Source: CBFHSF01 sp965658445
GTDB taxonomy: Bacteria; Bacteroidota; Bacteroidia; Flavobacteriales; Schleiferiaceae
Direction: 5' to 3'
NCBI GenBank assembly: GCA_965658445.1
Contig: CBFHSF010000002.1
Span: 284,581 to 348,580, forward strand
Length of the DNA: 64,000 bases
Position 1 is the first letter of the stretch. The number at the start of each line of letters is the position of its first letter. The notes below the pieces were generated by a model, which worked only from the letters and a program-made list of their open reading frames with translations, was not told where the DNA came from and did no database searches. A program made the translations under genes and the position numbers. Shown piece after piece: positions 18,656 to 26,773 of this stretch.

Positions 18656-19294
18656 ATGAAATTATCTAAACTCGTAATCGCTTCATTTTGCACGATTCTT
18701 ATCACAAGTTGTGTAAAGTTACCGAATACTAACCAACTTTCGAGCAAATTTTTTGTCGCCACCCAATATTCCCCTGAGGCAAACTTCCAAGAATACGTAA
18801 CGTACTATGTTCCGGATTCTATCAATGTAGCATCTAATGACAAGGACGACCCCACGTCAATTTCTGATGCTCGTGCCAAACAGGTATTGGCCGAGATTAG
18901 AAAAAACCTAAATGCCAGAGGGTACATCCAAGCTTCATCTAAGGACAGCGCAGACATTGGAGTTCCTGTAACCCTGTTTAAAAATACGGGTGTATATTCT
19001 TCAGGATACTATCCAGGATATTGGTGGGGCTACCCAGGATATCCCGGTGGTGGATACTGGGGATGTCCAGGATGTGGATACTGGTACCCTTGGTATGGGG
19101 TGACCTATTCCTACACGACGGGAACCTTAATTATGGAATTCTTAGATCTTAAAAACGCCTCGGACGAGCAGATTGAAATTATTTGGAACTCAGTTATGGG
19201 AGATGTCTACAACACATCACAACCCATATCTGAAGCCGTTAATGCGGTAAATCAGTCGTTTACTCAGAGTCCTTATATCCAAGCTGCAAACTAA
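18656..19294 (+). CDS. DUF4136-like lipoprotein
   Basis: A 212-residue lipoprotein (lipobox ITSC, Cys at residue 19). The core is alpha/beta with DARAKQVLAEIRKNLNARGY, followed by a loop of about 35 residues rich in Tyr, Gly, Trp and Pro with two Cys (GYWGCPGCGYWYPWYG), and then TGTLIMEFLDLKN and IIWNSVMGDV. This order is characteristic of DUF4136, a family of envelope lipoproteins without known function. The gene is followed after 8 bases by a barrel protein gene, and the two likely form a transcript and perhaps an outer-membrane pair. Confidence 0.78.
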   Translation: MKLSKLVIASFCTILITSCVKLPNTNQLSSKFFVATQYSPEANFQEYVTYYVPDSINVASNDKDDPTSISDARAKQVLAEIRKNLNARGYIQASSKDSADIGVPVTLFKNTGVYSSGYYPGYWWGYPGYPGGGYWGCPGCGYWYPWYGVTYSYTTGTLIMEFLDLKNASDEQIEIIWNSVMGDVYNTSQPISEAVNAVNQSFTQSPYIQAAN

Positions 19295-19302
19295 TCCACA
19301 GT

Positions 19303-19911
19303 ATGAAAAAGTACATTTTAACACTAGCCATAGTATTGGGAGGTTTGTCTCTCAGTGCACAGAATTTTAACCGTTATTTCTCCTTTTACTATGAACCTTC
19401 TGCCCCAATGGGCGATGCCATCGCTGAAGATTTCAGCTGGTGGGGAGGTGGATTCAGATACCAATATCCCATCAATGACCAATTGTACATGGGTATGGAA
19501 TTGGGTTGGAACTCATTTTCTGAGTACAAGCAAAGAACCACGTACCAGTTAGAAAATGGAGCCATAACTACAGACTTGTACACGTACAGCCACAATATTC
19601 CACTTGCGGTTCGTACCGACTATTTTGTCCCTATGGACGGATCTATTATTCCCTACATCGGTTTGAGTGTGGGAACCATGTATTCTGACCAATCGATTTA
19701 CTTCAGTAACTACGTTATCGAAGATGAAGCCTGGGGCTTTATGGTAAGACCTCAAATTGGAGCCCTGATTGCCTTGGACGTGGCCAGAAGACAATTTATT
19801 GACATTGGTCTGAGGTATTCTTGGAGCAATCCAGACTTCCGCTTCTTTGAAGAAGTAGAGGCCATTGAGTACTTGGGTATTCACATAGGATTCACCATTC
19901 CAACCTACTAG
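19303..19911 (+). CDS. Small outer-membrane beta-barrel protein
   Basis: A 202-residue exported protein: signal peptide to about residue 19 (ending SLSAQ), then strands such as FRYQYPINDQLYMGMELGWNSF and, at the end, EYLGIHIGFTIPTY, with aromatic residues at strand ends. This suits an OmpA/OmpX-sized eight-stranded barrel ('outer membrane protein beta-barrel domain'). It directly follows the DUF4136 lipoprotein gene and ends with a strong terminator. The first quoted strand region can be split as FRYQYPINDQLY and MGMELGWNSF. Function unknown. Confidence 0.75.
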   Translation: MKKYILTLAIVLGGLSLSAQNFNRYFSFYYEPSAPMGDAIAEDFSWWGGGFRYQYPINDQLYMGMELGWNSFSEYKQRTTYQLENGAITTDLYTYSHNIPLAVRTDYFVPMDGSIIPYIGLSVGTMYSDQSIYFSNYVIEDEAWGFMVRPQIGALIALDVARRQFIDIGLRYSWSNPDFRFFEEVEAIEYLGIHIGFTIPTY

Positions 19912-19940
19912 GTAAATACCGTTCACAAAACATATCTTTG

Positions 19941-19971
19941 AACCCCTTTCAGGAATTAACTGGAAGGGGTT
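19941..19971 (+). terminator. Intrinsic terminator
   Basis: The stem AACCCCTT / AAGGGGTT, with TCAG/CTGG extending it inward, is followed by TTTTTAA. It lies 29 bases after the barrel gene. Confidence 0.85.
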
Positions 19972-20010
19972 TTTTAATCCCCAACGCCCACCGAAAATAA
20001 ATACCGCCTC

Positions 20011-20457
20011 ATGCAAAATGCAGAAAAACTGTTTGGATTTCTTTGGATAGCCTCCTTAGTAGGAGATTGGTTTGGGCTTCCAGGCAGCTCCTTTTTATTG
20101 GGTGTTGGCACGAGCTTCTTAGCGGCATTTTACTTTTATGCTGCCGTTCCCATGTTTTTAAAGTTGCCTTTAAGAGCCGTTTTTCAATTCTCCATCTACT
20201 CAAAAATTGGTGGTAGAGACCTCATCCGAATGATTTTTTCTGGTCTGGCACTGAGTTCTTTAATCATTGGAATTTCTCTCCTGCAATTGGGTCTAGATGA
20301 CTCGGGAATTATCACCCCCCTTTGTTTGGGAGAAACCGCTGTGGTACTCATTATCTTGAGCTTTCCAAAGGCCTATCAAAAGGCAATTTACTACAAGCCA
20401 GCACTGTACCGATTACTACCTCTCGCCCTGGGCCTCATTGCCTACAATTTGGTATAA
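20011..20457 (+). CDS. Predicted four-helix membrane protein, unknown function
   Basis: A 148-residue protein with about four to five hydrophobic segments and no recognised family motif. It has a positively charged loop (YSKIGGRDLIRM) after the second hydrophobic region and no signal for export. It stands alone: a terminator precedes it and the RRM gene with its own promoter box follows. ATG at 20011 is the only sensible start. I cannot assign a role. Confidence 0.65.
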   Translation: MQNAEKLFGFLWIASLVGDWFGLPGSSFLLGVGTSFLAAFYFYAAVPMFLKLPLRAVFQFSIYSKIGGRDLIRMIFSGLALSSLIIGISLLQLGLDDSGIITPLCLGETAVVLIILSFPKAYQKAIYYKPALYRLLPLALGLIAYNLV

Positions 20458-20516
20458 ATCAACCATTTATTAACGTAAACTTTAGGTTGGAATGGTGACG
20501 CTGTAGATTTAAACAC

Positions 20517-20524
20517 TACATTTG
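20517..20524 (+). promoter_or_regulatory. -7 promoter box for the RRM gene
   Basis: TACATTTG matches TAnnTTTG exactly, 25 bases before the start codon. The nearest upstream TTG (20487-20489) is 27 bases away, longer than usual, so the -33 element is uncertain. Confidence 0.5.
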
Positions 20525-20549
20525 CCACGAAATATTTTATTTAGTTACT

Positions 20550-20798
20550 ATGAACATTTTTGTTGGGAACCTTTCTTTTCGCTTGAGCGAAGACGAATTA
20601 TCCCGTGCTTTTGAAGCTTTTGGTGAAGTACAATCAGCGCGCATCATCACTGATCGCGAAACAGGTCGCAGCCGTGGATTCGGATTTGTGGTTATGTCTG
20701 ATGACTCAGAAGGCCAAACTGCCATTGACAACCTCAATGGTTCAGAATTGAACGGTCGTGAAATGCGTGTTAACGTTGCTATCGACAAGCAGCGCTAG
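20550..20798 (+). CDS. RNA-binding protein with a single RRM domain
   Basis: An 82-residue protein consisting of one RNA-recognition motif. RNP2 is IFVGNLSF (residues 3-10) and RNP1 is RGFGFVVM (about residues 44-51), with the aromatic residues needed for stacking on RNA. Such small RRM proteins in Bacteroidota and cyanobacteria are single-stranded RNA binders, some induced by cold. The gene is monocistronic with its own promoter box and a downstream hairpin. RNA targets cannot be inferred. Confidence 0.93.
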   Translation: MNIFVGNLSFRLSEDELSRAFEAFGEVQSARIITDRETGRSRGFGFVVMSDDSEGQTAIDNLNGSELNGREMRVNVAIDKQR

Positions 20799-20893
20799 GA
20801 TTTAATCCAGCATTCACCACAGCAAAGAATCTAAGATTGACCCTCGTATTTATTATATATACTTGACTTGACAAGACTTTAGCTGATCGAATC

Positions 20894-20920
20894 AAAACCG
20901 GAAACGTTGTTTCCGGTTTT
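20894..20920 (+). terminator. Intrinsic terminator after the RRM gene
   Basis: A perfect 12-bp stem AAAACCGGAAAC / GTTTCCGGTTTT with a 3-base loop and a following T run. Confidence 0.92.
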
Positions 20921-20968
20921 TTTTTGCCCTAATTTGTGAGAACCATTCTAATCACTAATTCTATTGCT

Positions 20969-21589
20969 ATGGACAAGTGGCTTGTAATCCTTCACGCAAC
21001 CCTAGGTGGAATCGGTCTTCTTTCGGGTTACATCAATCTGTTTCCCAAAAAGGGTAGTCCGCTTCATGTAAAATTGGGAAAGGTCTTTGTCTATTCCATG
21101 ACAGCCTCTTCTCTACTGGCCATTTTGGTAACCTTCCTGCCTGGGCATTCCAGCCCGTTCTTGTTGTGCATTGGGGTATTCACCTTGTATCTGGTCTTAA
21201 CCGGAGCGCGATCCTTGAAGTGGTATAAAGGGCTGAAGTTTTTTGACTTTGCTCTGTTTTATAGCATGGGATTCTGCTCTTTGGCGATGTTCATCCTCGG
21301 AGTACAATCCCTCGTGGAAGGCAGCGGCGTTGGATACCTCTTTTTAGTTTTTGGTGGCATTGGAGGTTCAGGAGCCATTCAAGATTTGAGAATGGCCAGA
21401 AAGGGACCCATTGATTACCAGAAAGGACTTTCAACTCATATTTCTAGAATTCTCGGTGGCCTCATTGCCGCTACCACAGCATTTATTGTGGTCAACCAAT
21501 GGATACCTGGACTTTGGGGATGGTTGAGTCCATCAGTTATTGGAACCGCTTGTATAATCTATTTCCAAAGAAAGAGAGCCCGTGCTTAG
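20969..21589 (+). CDS. Multi-helix membrane protein (DUF2306-like)
   Basis: A roughly 206-residue protein with about six membrane segments. It starts WLVILHATLGGIGLLSGYINL and then has a short basic loop (KKGSPLHVKLGKVFVYSM) with a histidine; this HxxxG / GSPLHxxxGK arrangement is seen in DUF2306-type and related bacterial membrane proteins, but I am not certain of the family. I chose the ATG at 20969; an in-frame GTG at 20936 would add 11 unconvincing residues. It overlaps the next gene's GTG start by 8 bases. Confidence 0.7.
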   Translation: MDKWLVILHATLGGIGLLSGYINLFPKKGSPLHVKLGKVFVYSMTASSLLAILVTFLPGHSSPFLLCIGVFTLYLVLTGARSLKWYKGLKFFDFALFYSMGFCSLAMFILGVQSLVEGSGVGYLFLVFGGIGGSGAIQDLRMARKGPIDYQKGLSTHISRILGGLIAATTAFIVVNQWIPGLWGWLSPSVIGTACIIYFQRKRARA

Positions 21590-22706
21590 CTATTGGGAAA
21601 AAAATTCAATTGACATACTAGACACTGCCATCATTGGAGGTGGTATCTGCGGATTGTCAACAGCCATATCTCTTGCTCAGAGAAATCCCCTCAGGAAAAT
21701 AGCTGTATTGGAAGCGGGCTCCCAGCCCTCTGGCGCAAGTACTAAAAATGCAGGGTTCGCCTGCTTCGGCAGCCTCACCGAAATACTGTACGATATTGAT
21801 ACCCATGGTCTAGAGGAAACTCGAGATCTTTTGTCCAAGAGGTATGTGGGATTGGAAATTCTCAAAAACAGGATTCCCCACCAGAAAATGGATTATCACG
21901 AATGGGGAGGATTCGAAATTTTAAGTCGTGAGAATCACCGGGCCGTTGGAAGATTGGAAGAGGCAAACCAAGCCTTGGAGCCACTGTTTGGCCAAAGAGT
22001 GTTTTCTGAGGAACCTGAGTTGGTTTCCAAATTTGGTTTGAATCCTTCAGAAGCGTCAACCGTAATCAAAAACCCTCTTGAAGGTCAATTGAATCCGCAC
22101 AAAATGATTCAATACCTCACGGCCTTAGCCCTTGAACTGGGGGTGACTATACTGTATCAAGCCAAGGTAGAATTTATTGGAAACGAATCTCCCTTTAAAC
22201 TGTCCCTTCCACGACACCCCATTTCTGAAATAATTTCAGAGAAAGTAGTGGTCTGCACCAATGCCTTTTCCAAAACCCTAGTCCCTGACATTTCATTAAA
22301 TCCCGGCCGCGGGCAGGTCTTGATTACTCGTCCAATAGATTCGCTAAAACTCAAGGGTACCTTCCACTCAGACCAAGGGTATATTTACTTTAGAAATGTG
22401 GGCAAAAGGCTCCTTATTGGAGGAGCGCGAAACGCAGATTTTGAGGGAGAAACCACCACGGAATTTGGCACTTCAAAAGTTGTTCAAGATCAACTCATAC
22501 ATTGGATCGAAAATGTAATTTTGCCCAATACCTCCTATGAGGTGGAACATCGTTGGAGTGGCATTATGGCTTTTGGCCCCGAAAGAAAACCCATATTATC
22601 CAATCCAAAGCCCGGCCTACATTTGGGAATACGCCTCGGTGGAATGGGCGTTGCACTGGGCAGCTGGCTGGGAGAAGAATTGGCCAAAAAACATGACGCT
22701 GAATAG
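21582..22706 (+). CDS. FAD-dependent amino-acid oxidase-type oxidoreductase (DAO family)
   Basis: A 374-residue flavoprotein of the D-amino-acid oxidase / glycine oxidase fold. The Rossmann FAD motif is IIGGGICGLSTAISLAQ (about residues 17-33), with E44 binding ribose; SGASTKNAGFACFGS fits the second FAD segment. GQVLITRPI and IYFRNVGKRLLIGGAR are typical of the DAO substrate half, and the last motif is HLGIRLGGMGVALG. The substrate cannot be read from the sequence. The GTG start overlaps the preceding membrane-protein gene, so the two are co-translated. An alternative in-frame start is not evident because the FAD motif is so close to the N-terminus. Confidence 0.85.
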   Translation: MLSYWEKNSIDILDTAIIGGGICGLSTAISLAQRNPLRKIAVLEAGSQPSGASTKNAGFACFGSLTEILYDIDTHGLEETRDLLSKRYVGLEILKNRIPHQKMDYHEWGGFEILSRENHRAVGRLEEANQALEPLFGQRVFSEEPELVSKFGLNPSEASTVIKNPLEGQLNPHKMIQYLTALALELGVTILYQAKVEFIGNESPFKLSLPRHPISEIISEKVVVCTNAFSKTLVPDISLNPGRGQVLITRPIDSLKLKGTFHSDQGYIYFRNVGKRLLIGGARNADFEGETTTEFGTSKVVQDQLIHWIENVILPNTSYEVEHRWSGIMAFGPERKPILSNPKPGLHLGIRLGGMGVALGSWLGEELAKKHDAE

Positions 22707-22767
22707 TTGATATTATAAGTTATACTTGAATATCGGATCCAACGATTCGAAGCAAAAAGAAATATTC

Positions 22768-23277
22768 ATGAAGTGGCGATCCACATTACCCATAGAAACG
22801 GCAAGACTCTGGCTTAGAGAATTAACGTCAGAAGATGCGCAATTCGCCTATGACCTCAACACCGATCCCGAAGTCATTAAATACACGGGAGATCCTCCCT
22901 TTGACTCGGTAGAAGAAGCACAAAGATTTCTCGAAGCTTACGATCACTATGACCAATTTGGCTGGGGCCGATGGGGTGTGATTTTAAAAGAAACTGACGA
23001 ACTCATCGGCTGGTGTGGTCTGAAGCAAGAAGGAGAAGATGTAGACTTGGGATTTCGATTTTACCAAAAAGACTGGGGAAATGGATACGCCACCGAAGCG
23101 GGAATCGCATGTATTTTTTGGGCCTGGGCCAATACGGAAATTGAGCGCATCATCGGTCGCGTGGAACGACAAAACAAGGGAAGCATCCGCGTGTTAGAAA
23201 AACTGGGCATGTCCCATGTTGGAAGTACAGAATGTGGCGGCTTTGAAGACGCCCTACTCTACGAAATCAAAAAATAA
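22768..23277 (+). CDS. GNAT family N-acetyltransferase (RimJ/RimL-like)
   Basis: A 169-residue acetyl-CoA-dependent N-acetyltransferase of the RimJ/RimL type. It begins LPIETARLWLRELTSEDAQF, the usual opening, and shows GWCGL, DLGFRFYQKDWGNGYATEAG (acetyl-CoA pyrophosphate loop region) and RVLEKLGM. The ATG at 22768 is preferred over the upstream TTG at 22726 because the family begins here. Targets of RimJ/L-like enzymes are diverse (ribosomal proteins, small amines). It lies 61 bases after the oxidoreductase gene. Confidence 0.88.
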   Translation: MKWRSTLPIETARLWLRELTSEDAQFAYDLNTDPEVIKYTGDPPFDSVEEAQRFLEAYDHYDQFGWGRWGVILKETDELIGWCGLKQEGEDVDLGFRFYQKDWGNGYATEAGIACIFWAWANTEIERIIGRVERQNKGSIRVLEKLGMSHVGSTECGGFEDALLYEIKK

Positions 23278-23296
23278 CAAAACAAAGTACCTGTCT

Positions 23297-23770
23297 ATGA
23301 ATGCGAATGGCTTTACACATATCCAAAGATTTGCCTGGGTGTGGTTTATTTTTGGATACGCCATAGCGGGAATGATGATTTGGGGAGCAGTCGCCGGAAA
23401 TGCCGAGCAAAAAGGCACGCTTTGGGCTGGGATTTTTGTGGCACTTCTCACTTTTCTAGGAAGAATTACACGATTGGAAATCACCATTGACTCCGACGGA
23501 ATATCCTACCAATGGAAGCCCTTCCAAAAAAAGCCCGTCGTTTTTAAAAAACCCGATATCAACTTTCTCACCATCACCCGATACCCCTTTTTAGGATACG
23601 GTTATAGAGTATCCGCCAAATACGGAACCGTCCAAAATACACGCGGTGGAATTGGACTTTGGCTGAAAACTAAGAACAAGGAATCTTACCTTTTGGGCAT
23701 TTCTGACGTTAAAGGAGTAAGAGAAGCATTAAAAAAATACGGATATGAAGTTGCAAGTTCTGATCATTAG
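23297..23770 (+). CDS. Membrane protein with two N-terminal helices and PH-like tail
   Basis: A 157-residue protein. Two hydrophobic helices (about residues 10-28 and 38-54) are followed by a beta-rich soluble part with RLEITIDSDGISYQWKPF and a C-terminal helix GVREALKKYGYEV. This layout (TM pair, then a bacterial PH-like fold ending in a helix) is common in unnamed Bacteroidota proteins. The start at 23297 was chosen because upstream codons overlap the GNAT gene and give an unlikely N-terminus. It overlaps the next gene by 26 bases. Confidence 0.68.
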   Translation: MNANGFTHIQRFAWVWFIFGYAIAGMMIWGAVAGNAEQKGTLWAGIFVALLTFLGRITRLEITIDSDGISYQWKPFQKKPVVFKKPDINFLTITRYPFLGYGYRVSAKYGTVQNTRGGIGLWLKTKNKESYLLGISDVKGVREALKKYGYEVASSDH

Positions 23771-24323
23771 CCTCCTTTTCACTTTACTATCAGGCCTAAC
23801 CTACGGGCAGGAAACCGATACCGTAGCAGTTTCTAAAACGACAGACGAAAAACTTTCCCCGCAACAAAAACTAAAGGATGGAGTGCTTCTGGTTCGGTTG
23901 AGAACTCAGAAAAACAAAATCAAAGCCCTTCAAGACGCCGGTCGAACAGAAGAAGCGCAAGACGTTATCAATACTCAAAAAATTGAAAACGATTTGATAA
24001 TGGCCGCCTTTGATCAGACGTATACCTATTCTAAAGTATATTTTTTCTTTTCCACAGACGGTCAAAAAATATTGGACAAACAATGGGATGGCGTTTTGAT
24101 GAACGCCCAACAAATGCCCATTGAAGTGAGTTCTGACCAATACTTTCTCATTGCTGCCTTTGGTGAAAGCGAAGGACGGAAAATTAGCGGCCTAATCATT
24201 TATGACCAAGAAGCCCACCAAATGAAAAGACCCTTCCCCTACCTCACGCGCAGAAAGCACTTCTTTAACATTCTCTCCAGAAGCCATGGAGACATGATTA
24301 AATTGTTCCAAGAGTCCTTGTAA
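23745..24323 (+). CDS. Exported protein of unknown function
   Basis: A 192-residue protein with a signal peptide (MKLQVLIISLLFTLLSGLTYG) and a mature part without recognised family features: a charged helix with RLRTQKNKIKALQDAGRTEE and a beta-rich domain containing YFFFSTDGQKIL and MPIEVSSDQYFLIAAFGESE. The start lies inside the preceding gene (26-base overlap), so the two are translationally linked. The run from 20.9 kb to here looks like one transcript and ends before the HMG-CoA reductase promoter. Confidence 0.65.
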   Translation: MKLQVLIISLLFTLLSGLTYGQETDTVAVSKTTDEKLSPQQKLKDGVLLVRLRTQKNKIKALQDAGRTEEAQDVINTQKIENDLIMAAFDQTYTYSKVYFFFSTDGQKILDKQWDGVLMNAQQMPIEVSSDQYFLIAAFGESEGRKISGLIIYDQEAHQMKRPFPYLTRRKHFFNILSRSHGDMIKLFQESL

Positions 24324-24349
24324 AACTAGGGTTCTAAGTACTACCTTTG
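24318..24349 (+). promoter_or_regulatory. Promoter upstream of HMG-CoA reductase
   Basis: TTG at 24318-24320 and TACCTTTG at 24342-24349 are separated by 21 bases, a good match to the Bacteroidota TTTG/TAnnTTTG promoter. The start codon is 76 bases downstream. Confidence 0.65.
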
Positions 24350-24425
24350 CCGCTGTAACAGAAGCTTAACGTTTTGATATTCAAACAATCTTAAGGATTG
24401 CGCGTTATCTTCTCAAAATCCAATT

Positions 24426-25784
24426 ATGTCACAAAGAACCCCAATCAAAGGATTCTCGAAGCTCTCCAAAGAGGGAAAGATAGAATGGCTAGTCAATGAA
24501 TACTTCCAAGGAAAGGAAGAGGCAAGAGAAGTGCTTGCTACTTACCTCCATGAAGATCCCAAGCGTCAAAAGCTACACGACGACTTTATTGAAAATACCA
24601 TTACCAACTACTTTCTTCCTTTTGGAGTAGCCCCAAACTTTAAGATTAATGGTGAGCTCTATGCGCTTCCCATGGCCATTGAAGAGAGTTCTGTTGTAGC
24701 GGCTGCCTCCAAGGCGGCGAACTTCTGGTTGGAAAGAGGTGGTTTTAAAACCTCTATCATTTCTACCAAGAAAATTGGACATGTACACTTCATGTACACA
24801 GGAGACGCTGAGAAACTAAAAGCGTTTTTTGAAGGTGACATCAGAGAAAAACTGAGAAGAGATACCGATACCATTACCGCGAACATGAGAGCTCGTGGGG
24901 GCGGAATTGTAGACATCAATTTGGTTGACAAGACCGATAAGCTAGAAGATTACTTCCAAGTAGAGGCCACTTTTGAAACATGTGATTCTATGGGAGCCAA
25001 CTTCATCAATAGCTGCCTTGAGCAATTTGCCAAGACGCTTCGCGCAGAAATGGAATTGAGCTCAGAATTTACAGCCGCCGAAAAGGACATTCAGATTGTA
25101 ATGTGTATTCTCTCTAACTACACCCCAGAGTGTATCGTTAGAGCAGAAGTTAGCTGTCCCATTGAAGACTTGGTAGACGGAAATAACATTACCCCTGAGG
25201 AGTTTGCTCAAAAATTCCACAGAGCGGTTCGCATTGCAGAGATCGAACCCTACCGAGCTACAACACACAACAAGGGGATTTACAACGGTATTGACGCGGT
25301 AATTATCGCCACTGGTAATGACTTTAGAGCCATTGAAGCAGCTGGTCACACCTATGCTTCTAGAAATGGTCAGTACGAATCCTTAACCCACTGTTCTATT
25401 GACAATGGTGAGTTCAAATTTTGGATTGAAGTACCCATGGCCCTAGGAACTATTGGAGGTCTTACCGGCCTTCACCCCATGGTTAAATTTGCACACCAAA
25501 TGTTGGGCAAGCCCAATGCTGAAGAACTCATGGGAATTGTTGCCGCCTCTGGATTGGCACAAAACTTTGCAGCCCTTCGCGCATTGACTACTACGGGTAT
25601 CCAAAAAGGTCACATGAAGATGCACTTGTTCAACATCCTCAATCAATTGGAGGCCACAGAGCAAGAGCGCAAAACCATGGTTGAATACTTTGCGGACAAA
25701 GTTCCTCACCACGCAGAAGTCATCAATAAATTCTGCGAATTGAGAGGCATCAAAAACCCCAGCGAGATCTACAAAGAAAAATAG
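24426..25784 (+). CDS. Hydroxymethylglutaryl-CoA reductase (class II type)
   Basis: The enzyme makes mevalonate from HMG-CoA and is the committed step of the mevalonate route to isoprenoids. The 452-residue sequence has ENTITNYFLPFGVAPN with the catalytic Glu, ALPMAIEESSVVAAAS, the nucleotide motif VIIATGNDFRAIEAAGH, ALGTIGGLTGLHP, and the C-terminal SGLAQNFAALRALTTTGIQK followed by GHMKMH with the catalytic His. There are no membrane segments, as in bacterial enzymes. Class II enzymes were first described as degradative, but in flavobacteria lacking the MEP pathway they serve biosynthesis; the adjacent GHMP kinase supports this. A good promoter precedes it. Confidence 0.94.
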   Translation: MSQRTPIKGFSKLSKEGKIEWLVNEYFQGKEEAREVLATYLHEDPKRQKLHDDFIENTITNYFLPFGVAPNFKINGELYALPMAIEESSVVAAASKAANFWLERGGFKTSIISTKKIGHVHFMYTGDAEKLKAFFEGDIREKLRRDTDTITANMRARGGGIVDINLVDKTDKLEDYFQVEATFETCDSMGANFINSCLEQFAKTLRAEMELSSEFTAAEKDIQIVMCILSNYTPECIVRAEVSCPIEDLVDGNNITPEEFAQKFHRAVRIAEIEPYRATTHNKGIYNGIDAVIIATGNDFRAIEAAGHTYASRNGQYESLTHCSIDNGEFKFWIEVPMALGTIGGLTGLHPMVKFAHQMLGKPNAEELMGIVAASGLAQNFAALRALTTTGIQKGHMKMHLFNILNQLEATEQERKTMVEYFADKVPHHAEVINKFCELRGIKNPSEIYKEK

Positions 25785-25807
25785 ACCGCACTACCAATAA
25801 CCTCTCT

Positions 25808-26698
25808 ATGGACTACTACGCTCACGGCAAGCTTTTATTGACCGGAGAATACCTCGTGCTTCACGGCGCAAAAAGCCTTACCGTCCCCACCCAAAAGGGA
25901 CAGAGGCTTTCCGTAGAGCCTACTTCTAAGAACTATTTGGAATGGTCTAGTGTGGATGTTCACGGAGCTGAGTGGTTTTCGGGGACTTTTGATGCGTCGG
26001 GACATTGTCTTTCTTCCTCTGATTCAAATATTGCGGAAGCTCTCTCCCAATTTTTACAATCTGCAAAGCTCTTAGGCGGAAAAGACTTTTCCGGTCAAAA
26101 GGCGATATCTACTTTGGAGTTTGAAAGGGATTGGGGATTGGGAAGTTCTTCTACTCTCACTTCTTTATTGGGCCAATGGCTAGAGGTCGATCCCATGAAA
26201 TTACATTGGGAATGCTCCAATGGAAGTGGATATGACGTGGCCATCGCCACGCATTCTCAGGCTGGGGTTTATCAGAAGCTAGAACGCGACCACCAACTCG
26301 ACCTCGTCCCCTATTCACCGGAATTTTCGAAAGATCTCTACTTTGTTCACCTCAATCAAAAGCAAAATTCCTCGACGGACGTTCGAGCATTTTTGCGAGA
26401 CCACCCCATCACCTCAGAAGAGATAAATGCCATCCATCAATTGACGAAAGAATGGCTAAACGCTTCGACCTTGAGTCGTTTAGAAACGGTTATAAACCAA
26501 CACGAAGAGTTGCTTTCTAAAATTCTAAATCGCCCCACGATTAAATCCTCACTCTTTTCAGATTTTTCGGGAAGCATTAAGAGTTTGGGTGCATGGGGCG
26601 GAGACTTTGTGTTGGCTACCGGTGAGGCTTCCAAAACATATTTTCCCTCAAAAGGCTTCCATACTGTCCTTTCTTGGTCTGAAATGGTTTTGAGCTAA
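25808..26698 (+). CDS. GYDIA family GHMP kinase (probable mevalonate-pathway kinase)
   Basis: A 296-residue member of the GHMP small-molecule kinases. It opens with YAHGKLLLTGEYLVLHGAKSL, has the phosphate-binding loop WGLGSSSTLTSL at about residues 111-122 and the family-naming motif GSGYDVAIATHS at about 139-150. In flavobacteria this family is coupled to HMG-CoA reductase, and here it starts 23 bases after that gene; a role in phosphorylating mevalonate or its phosphate is inferred. It is shorter than eukaryotic mevalonate kinase. The opening motif can be read as GKLLLTGEYLVL. Confidence 0.87.
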   Translation: MDYYAHGKLLLTGEYLVLHGAKSLTVPTQKGQRLSVEPTSKNYLEWSSVDVHGAEWFSGTFDASGHCLSSSDSNIAEALSQFLQSAKLLGGKDFSGQKAISTLEFERDWGLGSSSTLTSLLGQWLEVDPMKLHWECSNGSGYDVAIATHSQAGVYQKLERDHQLDLVPYSPEFSKDLYFVHLNQKQNSSTDVRAFLRDHPITSEEINAIHQLTKEWLNASTLSRLETVINQHEELLSKILNRPTIKSSLFSDFSGSIKSLGAWGGDFVLATGEASKTYFPSKGFHTVLSWSEMVLS

Positions 26699-26773
26699 CC
26701 ATCTGAAATTCACGCTCAATCTAATCTTTTCTGCTTTTTTTTCGTTATATTCAATAGGACGTAACCGCAACCT

